Translations under genes and position numbers: made by a program
Shown: positions 36,321-45,100 of the stretch, in pieces
How the letters are laid out: each line of letters begins with the position of its first letter
Numbering within the stretch: the stretch's first letter is position 1
Notes under the pieces: generated by a model
Told to the model about the DNA's origin: nothing
What the model saw: only the letters and a program-made list of their open reading frames with translations
Databases searched by the model: none
Assembly: GCF_024346055.1 (NCBI RefSeq)
Contig: NZ_JAGQCH010000001.1
Location: 186,001-250,000, forward strand
DNA: 64,000 nt
Reading direction: 5' to 3'
Origin: Cyanobium sp. Cruz CV13-4-11
GTDB taxonomy: Bacteria > Cyanobacteriota > Cyanobacteriia > PCC-6307 > Cyanobiaceae

Positions 36321-37192
36321 CGTAGGGGCGGCTGGCCCAGGCTTATCAGCGTGGCCATCAGGATCAGGGCCGCCCCGATCGCCGTCGGCAGATCAACGGT
36401 TTCTCCGAAGATCCACCAACCCCAGAGGGCGGCGAATCCCACCTGCACGTAACTGATCGCCGTGGCCCGGGCCGCCGGTAGCTGGGTGAGGGCCCGGGTG
36501 AGGCCCACCTGACCCACCTGGGTGAACACCCCCACCCCCAGCAACCAGAGCCATTCGCCCGGCGTCGGCAGCACCGGATCGAGCAGCACCAGGGGCAGGC
36601 TCATGGGCAGCGCCATGAGCGGAAAGAAGAAAATGATCACCGCCGGGTGTTCGCTCCCGGCCAGGCTCCGCACGCTCACGTAGGCCACGGCGGTGAGCAG
36701 GGCGCCGGCCACCGCCACCGCCACCCAGGCGGCCGGCAGGGCCGAGTTGGCCGCCGGCTGGGCCACCAGCAGCACGCCCAGCCAGCCCAGCCCCATGGCC
36801 AGCAGCACCCGCCGGCCGAGGCGTTCGCCCAGGAGCAGCCAGGCCAGCAGCGCCGTGAAGGTGGGGTACAGATACTGCAGCACCGTGGCGGCGGCCAGGG
36901 GCAGGTGCATCACGGCGGCATAGACGCAGAACAGGGCGGCACTGCCCACCAGGCCCCGCAGCACCAGCAGTCCCCGGCGCCGGCCCCAGGGATCCACACC
37001 CAGCCTTCGGACCATGGCGTAGCTGAGCACCAGGCTCACCAGGGCCCTGGCCAGCACCACCTCGGCGATCGGCAGCCGGTCGCCGACCTGCTTCACCCCC
37101 ACCACCATCAGGCTGAAGGCCAGGGCGCTGAGCACCATCCAGCCCCCGGCCGGCAGGGCTCGACCGGGGTCGATCGGGGGCGTTCGGTTCAC
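36317..37192 (-). CDS. EamA/DMT-family transporter
   Basis: 291 residues from GTG 37192, with ten predicted transmembrane helices as two EamA repeats. The first begins GGWMVLSALAFSLMVVGVKQ; the second ends ISYVQVGFAALWGWWIFGE before the family's terminal LPTAIGAALILMATLI. Members export amino acids or other metabolites. The open frame continues upstream of GTG but that part is not conserved. It is divergent from dnaG and overlaps the antiporter gene by four bases. Confidence 0.9.
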   Translation of the reverse strand: MNRTPPIDPGRALPAGGWMVLSALAFSLMVVGVKQVGDRLPIAEVVLARALVSLVLSYAMVRRLGVDPWGRRRGLLVLRGLVGSAALFCVYAAVMHLPLAAATVLQYLYPTFTALLAWLLLGERLGRRVLLAMGLGWLGVLLVAQPAANSALPAAWVAVAVAGALLTAVAYVSVRSLAGSEHPAVIIFFFPLMALPMSLPLVLLDPVLPTPGEWLWLLGVGVFTQVGQVGLTRALTQLPAARATAISYVQVGFAALWGWWIFGETVDLPTAIGAALILMATLISLGQPPLR

Positions 37193-37313
37193 CCGGTGAT
37201 CTCCATCCGTGGTGTCAGGCCCCAGAATGGGGCCAAGTCCACCACCACCGATAGGGTCGGCACAGCGGCGGCCCTTCACCCTGCACGCCCCGATCTGTCT
37301 TGAGCCTGCACTC

Positions 37314-39398
37314 TTGAGTCTTCCCCGTCTCCATCCCCGCACGATCGAGGCTGTCAAGGAGCGGGCCGACATCGTTGATGTGGTGGGGGAGCACGTGGTG
37401 CTCAAGAAGAAGGGACGGGAGTTCGTCGGGATCTGCCCGTTCCACGACGACAAATCCCCGTCGATGACGGTGTCCCCCGCCAAGCAGTTCTATTACTGCT
37501 TCTCCTGCGGGGCGGGCGGCAACGCCATCAAGTTCCTGATGGAGCTGCAGCGCACCAGCTTCAGCGAGGTGGTGCTGGATCTGGCGCGTAAATACCAGCT
37601 GCCGGTCGAGACCCTCGACGGCCCCCAGCAGGAGCGACTGCGCCAGCAGCTCTCCCGCCGCGATCGTCTGCACCGGGTGCTGGCCCTGGCGGCGGGCTGG
37701 TTCCAGGGCCAGCTGCGCTCGCCGGAGGGGGCGGCGGCCCTCACCTACCTGCGCCAGAGCCGCGGCCTCAGCGAGACCACCCTCGAAGCCTTCCAGCTGG
37801 GCTATGCCCCGGCCGGCTGGGATGGTTTGCTGCAGCACCTCCAGCAGGTGGAGGGCCTCGGGCCCGACCTGCTGGAGGCAGCCGGTCTGGTGGTGGCCCG
37901 CAAGGGGGGCAGCGGCTTCTACGACCGCTTCCGCGACCGGGTGATGGTGCCGATCCGTGATCGCCAGGGCCGGGTGATCGGCTTCGGTGGGCGGGGTCTG
38001 GACGGGGCCGAACCGAAATACCTCAACTCCCCGGAAACGGAGGTGTTCGAGAAGGGCAAGCATCTGTTCGGGCTGGACCGGGCCGCCGACGCCATCCGCC
38101 GCGACGACCGGGCCGTGGTGGTGGAGGGCTACTTCGATGTGATCGCCCTGCACGCCGCCGGCATCACCAATGCGGTGGCGGCCCTCGGCACGGCCCTCAG
38201 TTCCAGCCAGATCACCCAGCTGTGCCGCTGCTGCGACGGCCGGCGGCTGATCCTCAACTTCGACAGTGACGGGGCGGGCATCCGTGCCGCCCAGCGGGCC
38301 ATCGGCGAGGTGGAGCAGCTGGCGCTGCAGGGCCAGCTGGAGCTGCGGGTGCTGCACCTGCCCGCCGGCAAGGACCCCGACGAGTTCCTGCAGCAGCACG
38401 GCCCGGGGGAGTACCGCTCCCTGCTCGATCTGGCCCCGCTCTGGCTCGACTGGCAGATCGAGCAGGTGTTTGAAGGCAAGGATCTGGCCCGGGCCGACCA
38501 GTTCCAGCAGGCCGTCTCCGCTCTGGTGCAGCTGCTGGGCAAGCTGCCCCAGTCGGCCGTGCGCAGCCATTACCTGCAGCAGGTGGCCGAGCGCCTCTCG
38601 GGCGGTCAGGCCCGGCTGGCCATCCAGCTGGAGGAGGACCTGCGCCAGCAGGTCAAGGGCCAGCGCTGGCACGGCCGCTCCGTGAAATGGGAGCAGCCCG
38701 GGGAGGTGGGGCACCGGGAGCGGGCCGAGGCGGAGATCCTGCGCCTCTACCTCCATTGCGCCCCCTGGCGCGGCGTGATCCGCGCCGAGCTGCGGCGCCG
38801 CGAACTCGATGACTTCGCCCTCCAGCACCACCGCCAGCTCTGGGCCGCCATCGGCGAGCTGGAGGAGGACAACCTCGGCGCCGGGCGGCTCGAGGCGATC
38901 AACCGGGGCACCGATCCCGGCCTGGATCTGGCCGATCTCGACCTGCCCCGCCTCCTCGGCGACCGGCTGCTGGTGGAGCAGAGCGCCCTGCTGGGCCGGC
39001 TCACTCCCCTGCTGGAGCCCAGTGAGGTGCAGCGCCTCGCCCTGGCCCATCCGCCGCTGCAGTTACGCGGGGCCACGGCGTCGCTGGAGCGCCAGCGGGT
39101 GCTGCGCCGCTGCCGTCACCTGCTCAATGCCTGGTCGAGTCAGCGCCTGCAGACCCTGGAGCACTGCATCGCCCGGCTGCTGGAGGAGGAGCGCCAGGTG
39201 CCCCCGCCAGCCCCCACCTCTCCGGCGGTCGGCAGCGGGCTCGACATGGAGACCCGCATCCATGAGCTCTTCGATGCCCTCAACGTCGACGCCCTGCGTT
39301 TCCAGGAGGCCTATTACGCCGAGCGCCGCTACCTGAACCAGCTGGATGACGGCCGCCGCGCCGGTTACGAGGAAACCCTGGCGGTGCCCGCGGCCTGA
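37314..39398 (+). CDS. dnaG: DNA primase
   Basis: 694 residues from TTG 37314 (MSLPRLHPRTIEAVKERADI), the start used by relatives. The CHC2 zinc finger is CPFH with a following YYCFSCGAGGNAIKFL. The TOPRIM domain shows VVVEGYFDVIALHAAG and the acidic LNFDSDGAG. The C-terminal helical region that binds DnaB is longer and less conserved. Makes primers for the replisome whose alpha subunit is encoded 8 kb upstream. Confidence 0.97.
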   Translation: MSLPRLHPRTIEAVKERADIVDVVGEHVVLKKKGREFVGICPFHDDKSPSMTVSPAKQFYYCFSCGAGGNAIKFLMELQRTSFSEVVLDLARKYQLPVETLDGPQQERLRQQLSRRDRLHRVLALAAGWFQGQLRSPEGAAALTYLRQSRGLSETTLEAFQLGYAPAGWDGLLQHLQQVEGLGPDLLEAAGLVVARKGGSGFYDRFRDRVMVPIRDRQGRVIGFGGRGLDGAEPKYLNSPETEVFEKGKHLFGLDRAADAIRRDDRAVVVEGYFDVIALHAAGITNAVAALGTALSSSQITQLCRCCDGRRLILNFDSDGAGIRAAQRAIGEVEQLALQGQLELRVLHLPAGKDPDEFLQQHGPGEYRSLLDLAPLWLDWQIEQVFEGKDLARADQFQQAVSALVQLLGKLPQSAVRSHYLQQVAERLSGGQARLAIQLEEDLRQQVKGQRWHGRSVKWEQPGEVGHRERAEAEILRLYLHCAPWRGVIRAELRRRELDDFALQHHRQLWAAIGELEEDNLGAGRLEAINRGTDPGLDLADLDLPRLLGDRLLVEQSALLGRLTPLLEPSEVQRLALAHPPLQLRGATASLERQRVLRRCRHLLNAWSSQRLQTLEHCIARLLEEERQVPPPAPTSPAVGSGLDMETRIHELFDALNVDALRFQEAYYAERRYLNQLDDGRRAGYEETLAVPAA

Positions 39399-39471
39399 GT
39401 CTGTTCTCCCCCTTCGGATTCCACTTGCCGGCGCCCGTTCTGCCTAGATTTTGCTTGGACGCAGGCTTGCC

Positions 39472-40470
39472 ATGGCTCCCTATCCGGCCTATCCCGTCCC
39501 CGCCGACGAGGACCAGCGGCTCCGTGAACTGGAGCGCTACGGCATCCTCGATGCCGACAGTGACGAGCACTTCGATCGCATCCTGGATCTGACCGCGGCC
39601 CTCTTCCAGACCCCCATCGTGGCCCTCTCCCTGGTGGAGGCCGATCGGCAGTGGTTCCTGGCCAAGCGGGGACTTCAGGTGCGCGAAACGCCCCGTGACA
39701 TGGCCTTCTGTGCCCACGCCATCGTCCACGACGAGGTGATGGTGGTGCCCGATGCCCGTGCCGACGAGCGCTTCCGCAGCAACCCCCTGGTCTTCGCCGA
39801 TCCCCACATCCGCTTCTATGCCGGGGCGCCCCTGCAGACCCCTGAGGGCCACAACCTCGGCACCCTCTGCGTCATCGATCGGGAGCCCCGTGATCTCAGC
39901 CCGGAGCAGCGCGAGCTGCTGCACCGCCTGGCCCAGCTGGCCATGCGCGAGCTGGAGCTGCGGCGCCTGGCCCACCTCTGCCCGATCACCGGCCTGCCCA
40001 CCCGTCACACCTTCCTGAGCATCGGCGAGCGGGAGTTCAACCGTGCCCGCCGCGACCAGCACCCCCTGTCGCTGCTTCTCTTCGATCTCGACAATCTGCG
40101 CCTGATCAACAATCGCTGGGGCCACCTCGCCGGCGATCAGGTGCTCACCGATCTGGTCCAGCTGACGCGCACCTTTCTCCAGCCCCAGGACTTCGCTGCC
40201 CGCCTCGGGGATGGCGATTTCGCCCTGCTGCTGGTGGGAATCCAGCGTGATCAGGCCATGGCCCTGGCCGATGGCCTGCGCACCGCCGTCGCCCACCTGC
40301 CCGGCGTCCACAGCCATTCCGACTTCCGCCTGCACATCAGCGGTGGCCTCACCGTCCTGTCCCCCTCGGATCAGCGCTTCACCGACCTGATGCAACGGGC
40401 CGAGCGTGCCCTCGAGCTGGCCAAGGGCAACGGCCGCAACCAGATCGCCAGTTTATTTCATGACCTCTGA
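39472..40470 (+). CDS. GAF-GGDEF protein with degenerate active site
   Basis: 332 residues. The GAF domain (about 25-160) is well formed with FLAKRGLQVRETPRDMAFC and FYAGAPLQTPEGHNLGTLC. The GGDEF domain follows at about 165-330, but the signature reads GDGDF at residues 246-250 instead of GGDEF, and the inhibitory RxxD is QPQD. It is therefore probably not a diguanylate cyclase; it could bind GTP or c-di-GMP, or act as a signal-coupling pseudoenzyme. It overlaps the start of the next small gene. Confidence 0.9.
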   Translation: MAPYPAYPVPADEDQRLRELERYGILDADSDEHFDRILDLTAALFQTPIVALSLVEADRQWFLAKRGLQVRETPRDMAFCAHAIVHDEVMVVPDARADERFRSNPLVFADPHIRFYAGAPLQTPEGHNLGTLCVIDREPRDLSPEQRELLHRLAQLAMRELELRRLAHLCPITGLPTRHTFLSIGEREFNRARRDQHPLSLLLFDLDNLRLINNRWGHLAGDQVLTDLVQLTRTFLQPQDFAARLGDGDFALLLVGIQRDQAMALADGLRTAVAHLPGVHSHSDFRLHISGGLTVLSPSDQRFTDLMQRAERALELAKGNGRNQIASLFHDL

Positions 40471-40744
40471 CCCTGCAGCCGCGATGGGTATTTACGAAGT
40501 GTTCTGGCACGGTGAAGCGATTGCTGATGCCGGCGATCTTGACGAAGCCCTGGCCAGCTATGGCGTGGTGAAGCCCGAGGATGGCGATTGGGCGGCCGTC
40601 TGCGGCGAGGCCGAACCCGAGATCCAGCGTTACGCCTCCTTCGAGGCCTTTCTCGACAATGACGAGGCGCTGGAGACGATTCCCGTGAACGCCACGATGA
40701 TTGAGGCGGCTGTGGGGCAGGCGCCACCGGCGGCCTCCAGCTGA
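40460..40744 (+). CDS. Small acidic hypothetical protein
   Basis: 94 residues from ATG 40460, or 86 from ATG 40484, which opens with the cleaner MGIYEVFWHGEAIADAGDL. Strongly acidic, no membrane segment, no recognised family. It begins inside the stop region of the degenerate GGDEF gene, suggesting co-translation. It ends before a terminator that reads from the opposite strand. Confidence 0.55.
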   Translation: MTSDPAAAMGIYEVFWHGEAIADAGDLDEALASYGVVKPEDGDWAAVCGEAEPEIQRYASFEAFLDNDEALETIPVNATMIEAAVGQAPPAASS

Positions 40745-40781
40745 AGGCCGACGGACGCCGGACTTGATACCCATCACCCAT

Positions 40782-40811
40782 AAAAAAAGCCCCCCTGGAT
40801 AGGGAGGCTTG
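40782..40811 (-). terminator. Rho-independent terminator of the PEP-CTERM-like gene
   Basis: On the minus strand AGCCTCCCT, a short loop, and AGGGGGGCT followed by seven T residues make a strong terminator, 24 bases after the stop of the secreted protein gene. Confidence 0.85.
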
Positions 40812-40834
40812 CACTGGTGGGCGTGGCCTAAAAC

Positions 40835-41704
40835 TCAGGATGTGATCTTGGTGGCACTGAGGCGGCGACGCAGCTTGCGGCTCCAGCCGAAGGCAGCGGC
40901 GGCACCAAAGAGGGGCATGGGGCCGGGGACGGGGGTGCTGAAAGCGTTGCCGTAAACGAAGTTGGGCGGCTCATTAACCGGGTTATTGTCTGTAAAAATG
41001 CCAAGACCAGCCGAGAACAGAGGGTTAGACCCTGTATAGCCCGACAACTTACCTCTGATCTTGGCGCCGGTGAAGGTTTGAACTCCCACAGAAGAAAGAT
41101 CAAGAGGAATCGTGTTGATCAGTCCAGCAGTAGCCATTCCAAAGACAGGCATATTTGGACCCGTCAATTTAAAGTTTGCCGATTTGAAGGCTGGTCCGAC
41201 CCCAAAATTCTGTCCAGTACCATTGACACTGAAGTCGCTGATGCCTTGGCCAGTTTGGGGTGCAAAGCCTGGAATCGACGATTGCTGCCAGATGCTTACG
41301 GTGTCATTGAAGGCAACAATATTTGGGTTCATGGGGTCCACAAAGAAGTTTGTATCAATTGTTCCTACAACAAACAGCTCAACATCCGTGAACGATAGTG
41401 TACCTGTGCCAATGTTAGCGATTTGAAGGCTGTAGTCGTTGATGACGCTAAAGTTGCTAGGAGTGGTAGTGAAAAGATTGCTAAAATCAATCTCAAAAGT
41501 ATCGCCTACCATTACGGGGGTAAATGGCCCGCTGGGAACAATATTGTTGAGGATGCTGCTGGCATCAATGCCCTGGACACTCACCGTGGCGGCGGATGCC
41601 GGCTGCGCCACGCCCATCGCCACGCTGGCCATGGCTGCCAGGCCGCCGACCCCCAGCAGGCTCATGGGCTTTTGCAAGCGCTTGAGGGAGTTCAGCGAAA
41701 CCAT
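40835..41704 (-). CDS. Secreted protein with PEP-CTERM-like sorting signal
   Basis: 289 residues from ATG 41704. A signal peptide ends in VAQPASAATVS. The mature part is Asn/Thr/Ser-rich and beta-like with no catalytic motif. The C-terminus has VPGPMPLFGAAAAFGWS followed by the basic RKLRRRL: a Pro-containing motif, hydrophobic span and Arg cluster as in PEP-CTERM exosortase substrates. GC is visibly lower than in flanking genes, suggesting acquisition. No exosortase gene is in the window. Its own terminator follows. Confidence 0.8.
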   Translation of the reverse strand: MVSLNSLKRLQKPMSLLGVGGLAAMASVAMGVAQPASAATVSVQGIDASSILNNIVPSGPFTPVMVGDTFEIDFSNLFTTTPSNFSVINDYSLQIANIGTGTLSFTDVELFVVGTIDTNFFVDPMNPNIVAFNDTVSIWQQSSIPGFAPQTGQGISDFSVNGTGQNFGVGPAFKSANFKLTGPNMPVFGMATAGLINTIPLDLSSVGVQTFTGAKIRGKLSGYTGSNPLFSAGLGIFTDNNPVNEPPNFVYGNAFSTPVPGPMPLFGAAAAFGWSRKLRRRLSATKITS

Positions 41705-42150
41705 GGAAAACAGTTCAGTCCCGCAAATGGTACCCGTCGTCCTGCGCATCTGCGACTTCAACGCGTCGCCTTTGCTGCTTTCCGGTTGCGATCAGTGCTG
41801 GAACTGTCTGCGGTATGTCGTTGTGCTCGGCTGATTGCGGGCGTCTGAGCCTGGAGGTCGGCTGTGGCAACGCGCCCGAGCGCTGCAGGCGCCTGTGCCG
41901 ATTCGGTCCGTGTCGCCGTCTGCGCATGCCGTTTCGACTTGGGGTTTGCAGCCTCGGGGCTCCAGGCAGCCGGCGCTGGTGGATCGAGCTTTTGAGGCAA
42001 AGCCTGCCTGGTTTGCGCTTTTTCTCGGATTTTGACGTGAAGGTTCACATCGATGGCGCTATTTTTGGCTTGGACCAAGTTTTGGATGCTGCACGGTACG
42101 GCCTTTGGCGATCCGGTTCGCGGTCGGTTCCTGTTCTTTTTCTCCTGCCT
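41705..42150. other. Intergenic region between divergent secreted-protein and HpsJ-like genes
   Basis: 446 bases with no supportable gene. A plus-strand frame in register with the HpsJ-like gene is open from 41815, so that gene could start earlier, but the translated leader is Cys/Arg-rich and unlike a real N-terminus. It should hold the two divergent promoters; I cannot locate them firmly. Confidence 0.45.
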
Positions 42151-42996
42151 GTGAGCCCATCTCTGTCTGAGCGGGAATCGAGCCGCGAGCTCTCCCTGGT
42201 GTTGCAGTACATCGCCTACGGGCTGTTTGGCCTGTTTGTCGCCTTCCTGCTCAAGCTGGTGCTGCCGGTGGCCTTGCTGCAGCCCGCCTGGCAGTTGAAA
42301 CTGGCCAATGCCCTGCGCACCACGGCCCTTTTTCCCTTGCTGGGGGCGGTGCTGCTGCTGCTGGCCAAGCTCTTGCGCTCCCAGTCCACCCGCCTGGCCG
42401 ACCAGGTGCAGTGGATGCGGCGGCTCGCCTTTTTCGCCGCCATCGGCTTTCTGTTGCTGATTCCTTTGCAAACCCATGCGGGGCTGAAGCTGCTCGGTGA
42501 CGGCAACAGCGAGGAACTGAGCGCCATGCGCCAGGTGAAGCAGGTGGCTGAGGAGATCCGCCTCGCCAAGAGTGAAGCGGCCATGAAGCGGGCGATCAGC
42601 CAACTGCCCGGCGCTCCCGCCCAGATTCAGGGCGCGTTCACCAAGCCCCTCGACCAGGTGCGGGCCGTGGTGCTTGATCAACTCCAGCCCCAGATTCAGC
42701 GCGCCGACTACCGCCTGGCAGAGCTGCGCAAGCTGCGCCTGCAGGGGGGATTGCTGGGCTGGATCACCGATGGCTTGGCGGCCCTCGCCCTGGCTGTCTG
42801 CTTCGCCGCCATTGGTCAACTCAAGCGTGGAGGCTCCAGCCTGCTGCTCCACGTCCTTCATCTGCCGGACGTCCTGCGTTTTCGTCAAGGCCTGGGCCGA
42901 CGTCCCCGCAGCCGGTGGATGCGGCCTGGCTTGCATCGCTTCAAGACGATGGGGAGGACCCAGGCTCGCCAGGGGCAGGCCAGCCCCCCCCTGTGA
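42151..42996 (+). CDS. HpsJ-like membrane protein
   Basis: 281 residues from GTG 42151. Three or four hydrophobic segments (LQYIAYGLFGLFVAFLLKLV, ALFPLLGAVLLLLAKLL, LAFFAAIGFLLLIPLQ and, late, ITDGLAALALAVCFAAIGQL) surround a helical polar loop of about 130 residues with repeated charged pairs. This matches the cyanobacterial HpsJ-type family, linked in filamentous species to hormogonium polysaccharide; in unicells the role is unclear. The C-terminal ~50 residues are basic and low complexity. Confidence 0.55.
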   Translation: MSPSLSERESSRELSLVLQYIAYGLFGLFVAFLLKLVLPVALLQPAWQLKLANALRTTALFPLLGAVLLLLAKLLRSQSTRLADQVQWMRRLAFFAAIGFLLLIPLQTHAGLKLLGDGNSEELSAMRQVKQVAEEIRLAKSEAAMKRAISQLPGAPAQIQGAFTKPLDQVRAVVLDQLQPQIQRADYRLAELRKLRLQGGLLGWITDGLAALALAVCFAAIGQLKRGGSSLLLHVLHLPDVLRFRQGLGRRPRSRWMRPGLHRFKTMGRTQARQGQASPPL

Positions 42997-43013
42997 AGCG
43001 CCCCTGAAGGCCC

Positions 43014-44294
43014 TCAGGCCCGCACCACCGGCACATCGCTCAGCCGGGTGGTGGAGGCCCGCGACAGGCGCGAGCGGCGCATCGTCCAGCGGGGCCGCAG
43101 GCCGCAGGCGGCCCACTGCACGGTGCCGCTGCCGTAGCGGCGGTTGAGGCCATCGACGGTGGCCATCAGGGCCTCGCGCCGCCGCTGCTGCTCCGGCGGC
43201 AGCGGCACCAGCAGGTGGTGCTGCAGCAGCTCCACCGGCTGCAGATCCTGCAGCAGCACGCCCGCCTTCTGCAGCGGCTTGTGGGGCCGGAACAGCCGCT
43301 CGGCCAGGGGCAGGGCGGCGGCGAGCAGCACGGCGGTGTCGTTGCTGGGCAGGGGCAGAGCCACGGTGGCGGCATTGGCATAGAAGCGGGTGCCGTTGAA
43401 GGGGCTGCTGCGCACGAACACCGTGACGCTGCTCGCCCGCTGCCCCTGGCGGCGCAGCTTTTCGCAGGCCCGGCTCAGGTAGGTGGCGATCGCCTGCCGC
43501 AGGCCCTCGAGGCTGGTGACCGGTTCGCTGAAGCTGCGGCTGACGCAGGTTTCCTGCTTCGCCGGCGGCACGGCCACCAGCGGCAGGCAGCTGTGGCCGC
43601 GCAGTTCCTGCTGCAGGCGCACCCCCACGACGCCACAGCGGTGCCGCAGTTCGCCGCTCGGCATGTCGCGCAGGGCCCGGGCCTGGCTGATGCCCCGCAA
43701 CCGGCACCAGCGGGACAGCTTGCGGCCGATGCCCCAGACGTCCTCGATGGCGATGGCCTCCAGCCAGGGGCCCGGATCCCCGGCCTGGCCCAGATCGAAA
43801 ACGCCGCCATGGGTGAGGTCGCGCTTGGCGATGCGGTTGGCGACCTTGGCCAGCACCTTGGTGGGGGCGATGCCCACCGCCACCGGCAGACCCAGTTGGC
43901 GGCGCACCTGCCGGCGCAGGTCTTTCCCCCAGGCGGTGAGGTCGCCGTCGCCGGGGGGGCGGTGCAGGCGACCGAAGGCCTCGTCGATGGAATAGACCTC
44001 CAGCTCCTCCACCCAGGCTTCGAGGCTGGCCATCAGCCGCTGGCTCATGTCGGCATAGAGGCCGTAGTTGGAACTGCGCACGATCACACCGCGGCGTTCC
44101 AGGTCGTGGCGCACCTGAAACCAGGGGGTGCCCATGGGAATGCCCATGGCGCGGGCCTCGGCGCTGCGGGAGACGATGCAACCGTCGTTGTTGGAGAGCA
44201 CCACCAGGGGCTTGCCGATCACGGAGGGGTCGAGGGCGGCTTCGCAGGAGGCGTAGAAGTTGTTGCCGTCGACCAGCACGGTGGCCTGGCTCAT
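43014..44294 (-). CDS. umuC: UmuC-type Y-family DNA polymerase
   Basis: Translesion polymerase subunit of Pol V, 426 residues from ATG 44294. Catalytic residues are in LVDGNNFYASCEA and VYSIDEAFGRL; the thumb helix-hairpin-helix (IEDVWGIGRKLSRWC) and little finger follow. It starts in an ATGA overlap with umuD. Expression should be SOS-controlled through the LexA box before umuD. Confidence 0.95.
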   Translation of the reverse strand: MSQATVLVDGNNFYASCEAALDPSVIGKPLVVLSNNDGCIVSRSAEARAMGIPMGTPWFQVRHDLERRGVIVRSSNYGLYADMSQRLMASLEAWVEELEVYSIDEAFGRLHRPPGDGDLTAWGKDLRRQVRRQLGLPVAVGIAPTKVLAKVANRIAKRDLTHGGVFDLGQAGDPGPWLEAIAIEDVWGIGRKLSRWCRLRGISQARALRDMPSGELRHRCGVVGVRLQQELRGHSCLPLVAVPPAKQETCVSRSFSEPVTSLEGLRQAIATYLSRACEKLRRQGQRASSVTVFVRSSPFNGTRFYANAATVALPLPSNDTAVLLAAALPLAERLFRPHKPLQKAGVLLQDLQPVELLQHHLLVPLPPEQQRRREALMATVDGLNRRYGSGTVQWAACGLRPRWTMRRSRLSRASTTRLSDVPVVRA

Positions 44295-44617
44295 CGCCCC
44301 CCCGGCAGCGAACGGATCACGTGCAGCGCCACGCCCCAGAGGCGGTCGTCGTCGCGGCCACCGAGGGCGAGGGGCGGGTAGGCGGGGTTGGCCGGCTCCA
44401 GCCACCAGTGCGTCCCCCGGCGCATCAGGCGCTTGAGGGTGAATCCCCCCTCCAGCAGGGCCACCACGATGCCGCCGGAGCGGGGCGTGGCCTCCCGATC
44501 CACGACGAGCAGGTCGCCGTGGCGGATGCCGGCACCGAGCATCGAGTCGCCGCAGACGCGCAGCAGCAGGGTGCGGCCGGGGTGGAGGTTCAGCTGTTCG
44601 TTGAGGTCGACCCCCAT
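44291..44617 (-). CDS. umuD: UmuD'-like protein lacking the autocleavage region
   Basis: 108 residues of the S24/LexA protease fold. The catalytic Ser25 (VCGDSMLGAG) and Lys62 (GGFTLKRL) are 37 apart, exactly as Ser60 and Lys97 of E. coli UmuD. The protein therefore begins at about E. coli residue 36, beyond the Cys24-Gly25 cleavage site, so it looks like ready-made UmuD'. An in-frame TGA lies 24 bases before the ATG with no other start between. It is coupled to umuC by ATGA overlap. Confidence 0.93.
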   Translation of the reverse strand: MGVDLNEQLNLHPGRTLLLRVCGDSMLGAGIRHGDLLVVDREATPRSGGIVVALLEGGFTLKRLMRRGTHWWLEPANPAYPPLALGGRDDDRLWGVALHVIRSLPGGR

Positions 44618-44645
44618 CCCGGTCCCGGGCGACGGCCTTCAGTCT

Positions 44646-44659
44646 AGTACGAATGTACT
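44646..44659. promoter_or_regulatory. LexA (SOS) box before umuDC
   Basis: AGTACGAATGTACT fits the cyanobacterial LexA consensus RGTACNNNDGTWCB at every position and is a perfect inverted repeat apart from its four central bases. It lies 29 bases before the umuD ATG, in the right place to repress the umuDC promoter. Confidence 0.85.
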
Positions 44660-44661
44660 GA

Positions 44662-45090
44662 TCAGTCGTCCTCGAGCAGCAGTTGCTGGAAGGCGGTGTA
44701 GAGGTCCAGCTCGGGATCGCCGGCCGAGGGGCGGCTGTTCCCTCCGCTCCGGGGGGCCTGGGTCCAGCGGCGGCCGGTGCTGGCAGGAGGCTGGCTGCCG
44801 CTGGCCAGGTCGCCGCCGGCGGAGGGGCTGGTGGGGGGAGGCACCTCCAGTTGCCGCAGCCGCTCCAGCAGGTGGGGCGGCACGTTGCCGTCGGCGCTGA
44901 CGTCCATCAGCCCGCGGAACAGCTTCTCGGGGTCCTGCTCCGTTTCGACGGGATGGCGGCGGTCGACCGCGCGGCTGCCCGGGGCCGCATCGCCGGCCGT
45001 CGGGGTGGGTGGCGGCGGAGCGGGAAGCTTGCTGGGCAGCTGGCGGCCCAGGGCCTCCAGCCGCTCACGGCTGCGGGCATCGAAGCTCAT
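44662..45090 (-). CDS. Hypothetical protein, Pro-rich with conserved ends
   Basis: 142 residues. The N-terminus (SFDARSRERLEALGRQLP) and C-terminus (ELDLYTAFQQLLLEDD) look ordered, joined by Pro/Ser/Gly-rich linkers around a middle EKLFRGLMDVSADGNVPPHL helix. No family is recognised with certainty; I associate this pattern with picocyanobacteria. It stops just before the LexA box and starts 10 bases after the pentapeptide protein. Confidence 0.65.
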   Translation of the reverse strand: MSFDARSRERLEALGRQLPSKLPAPPPPTPTAGDAAPGSRAVDRRHPVETEQDPEKLFRGLMDVSADGNVPPHLLERLRQLEVPPPTSPSAGGDLASGSQPPASTGRRWTQAPRSGGNSRPSAGDPELDLYTAFQQLLLEDD

Positions 45091-45100
45091 CGGGGCGGGC

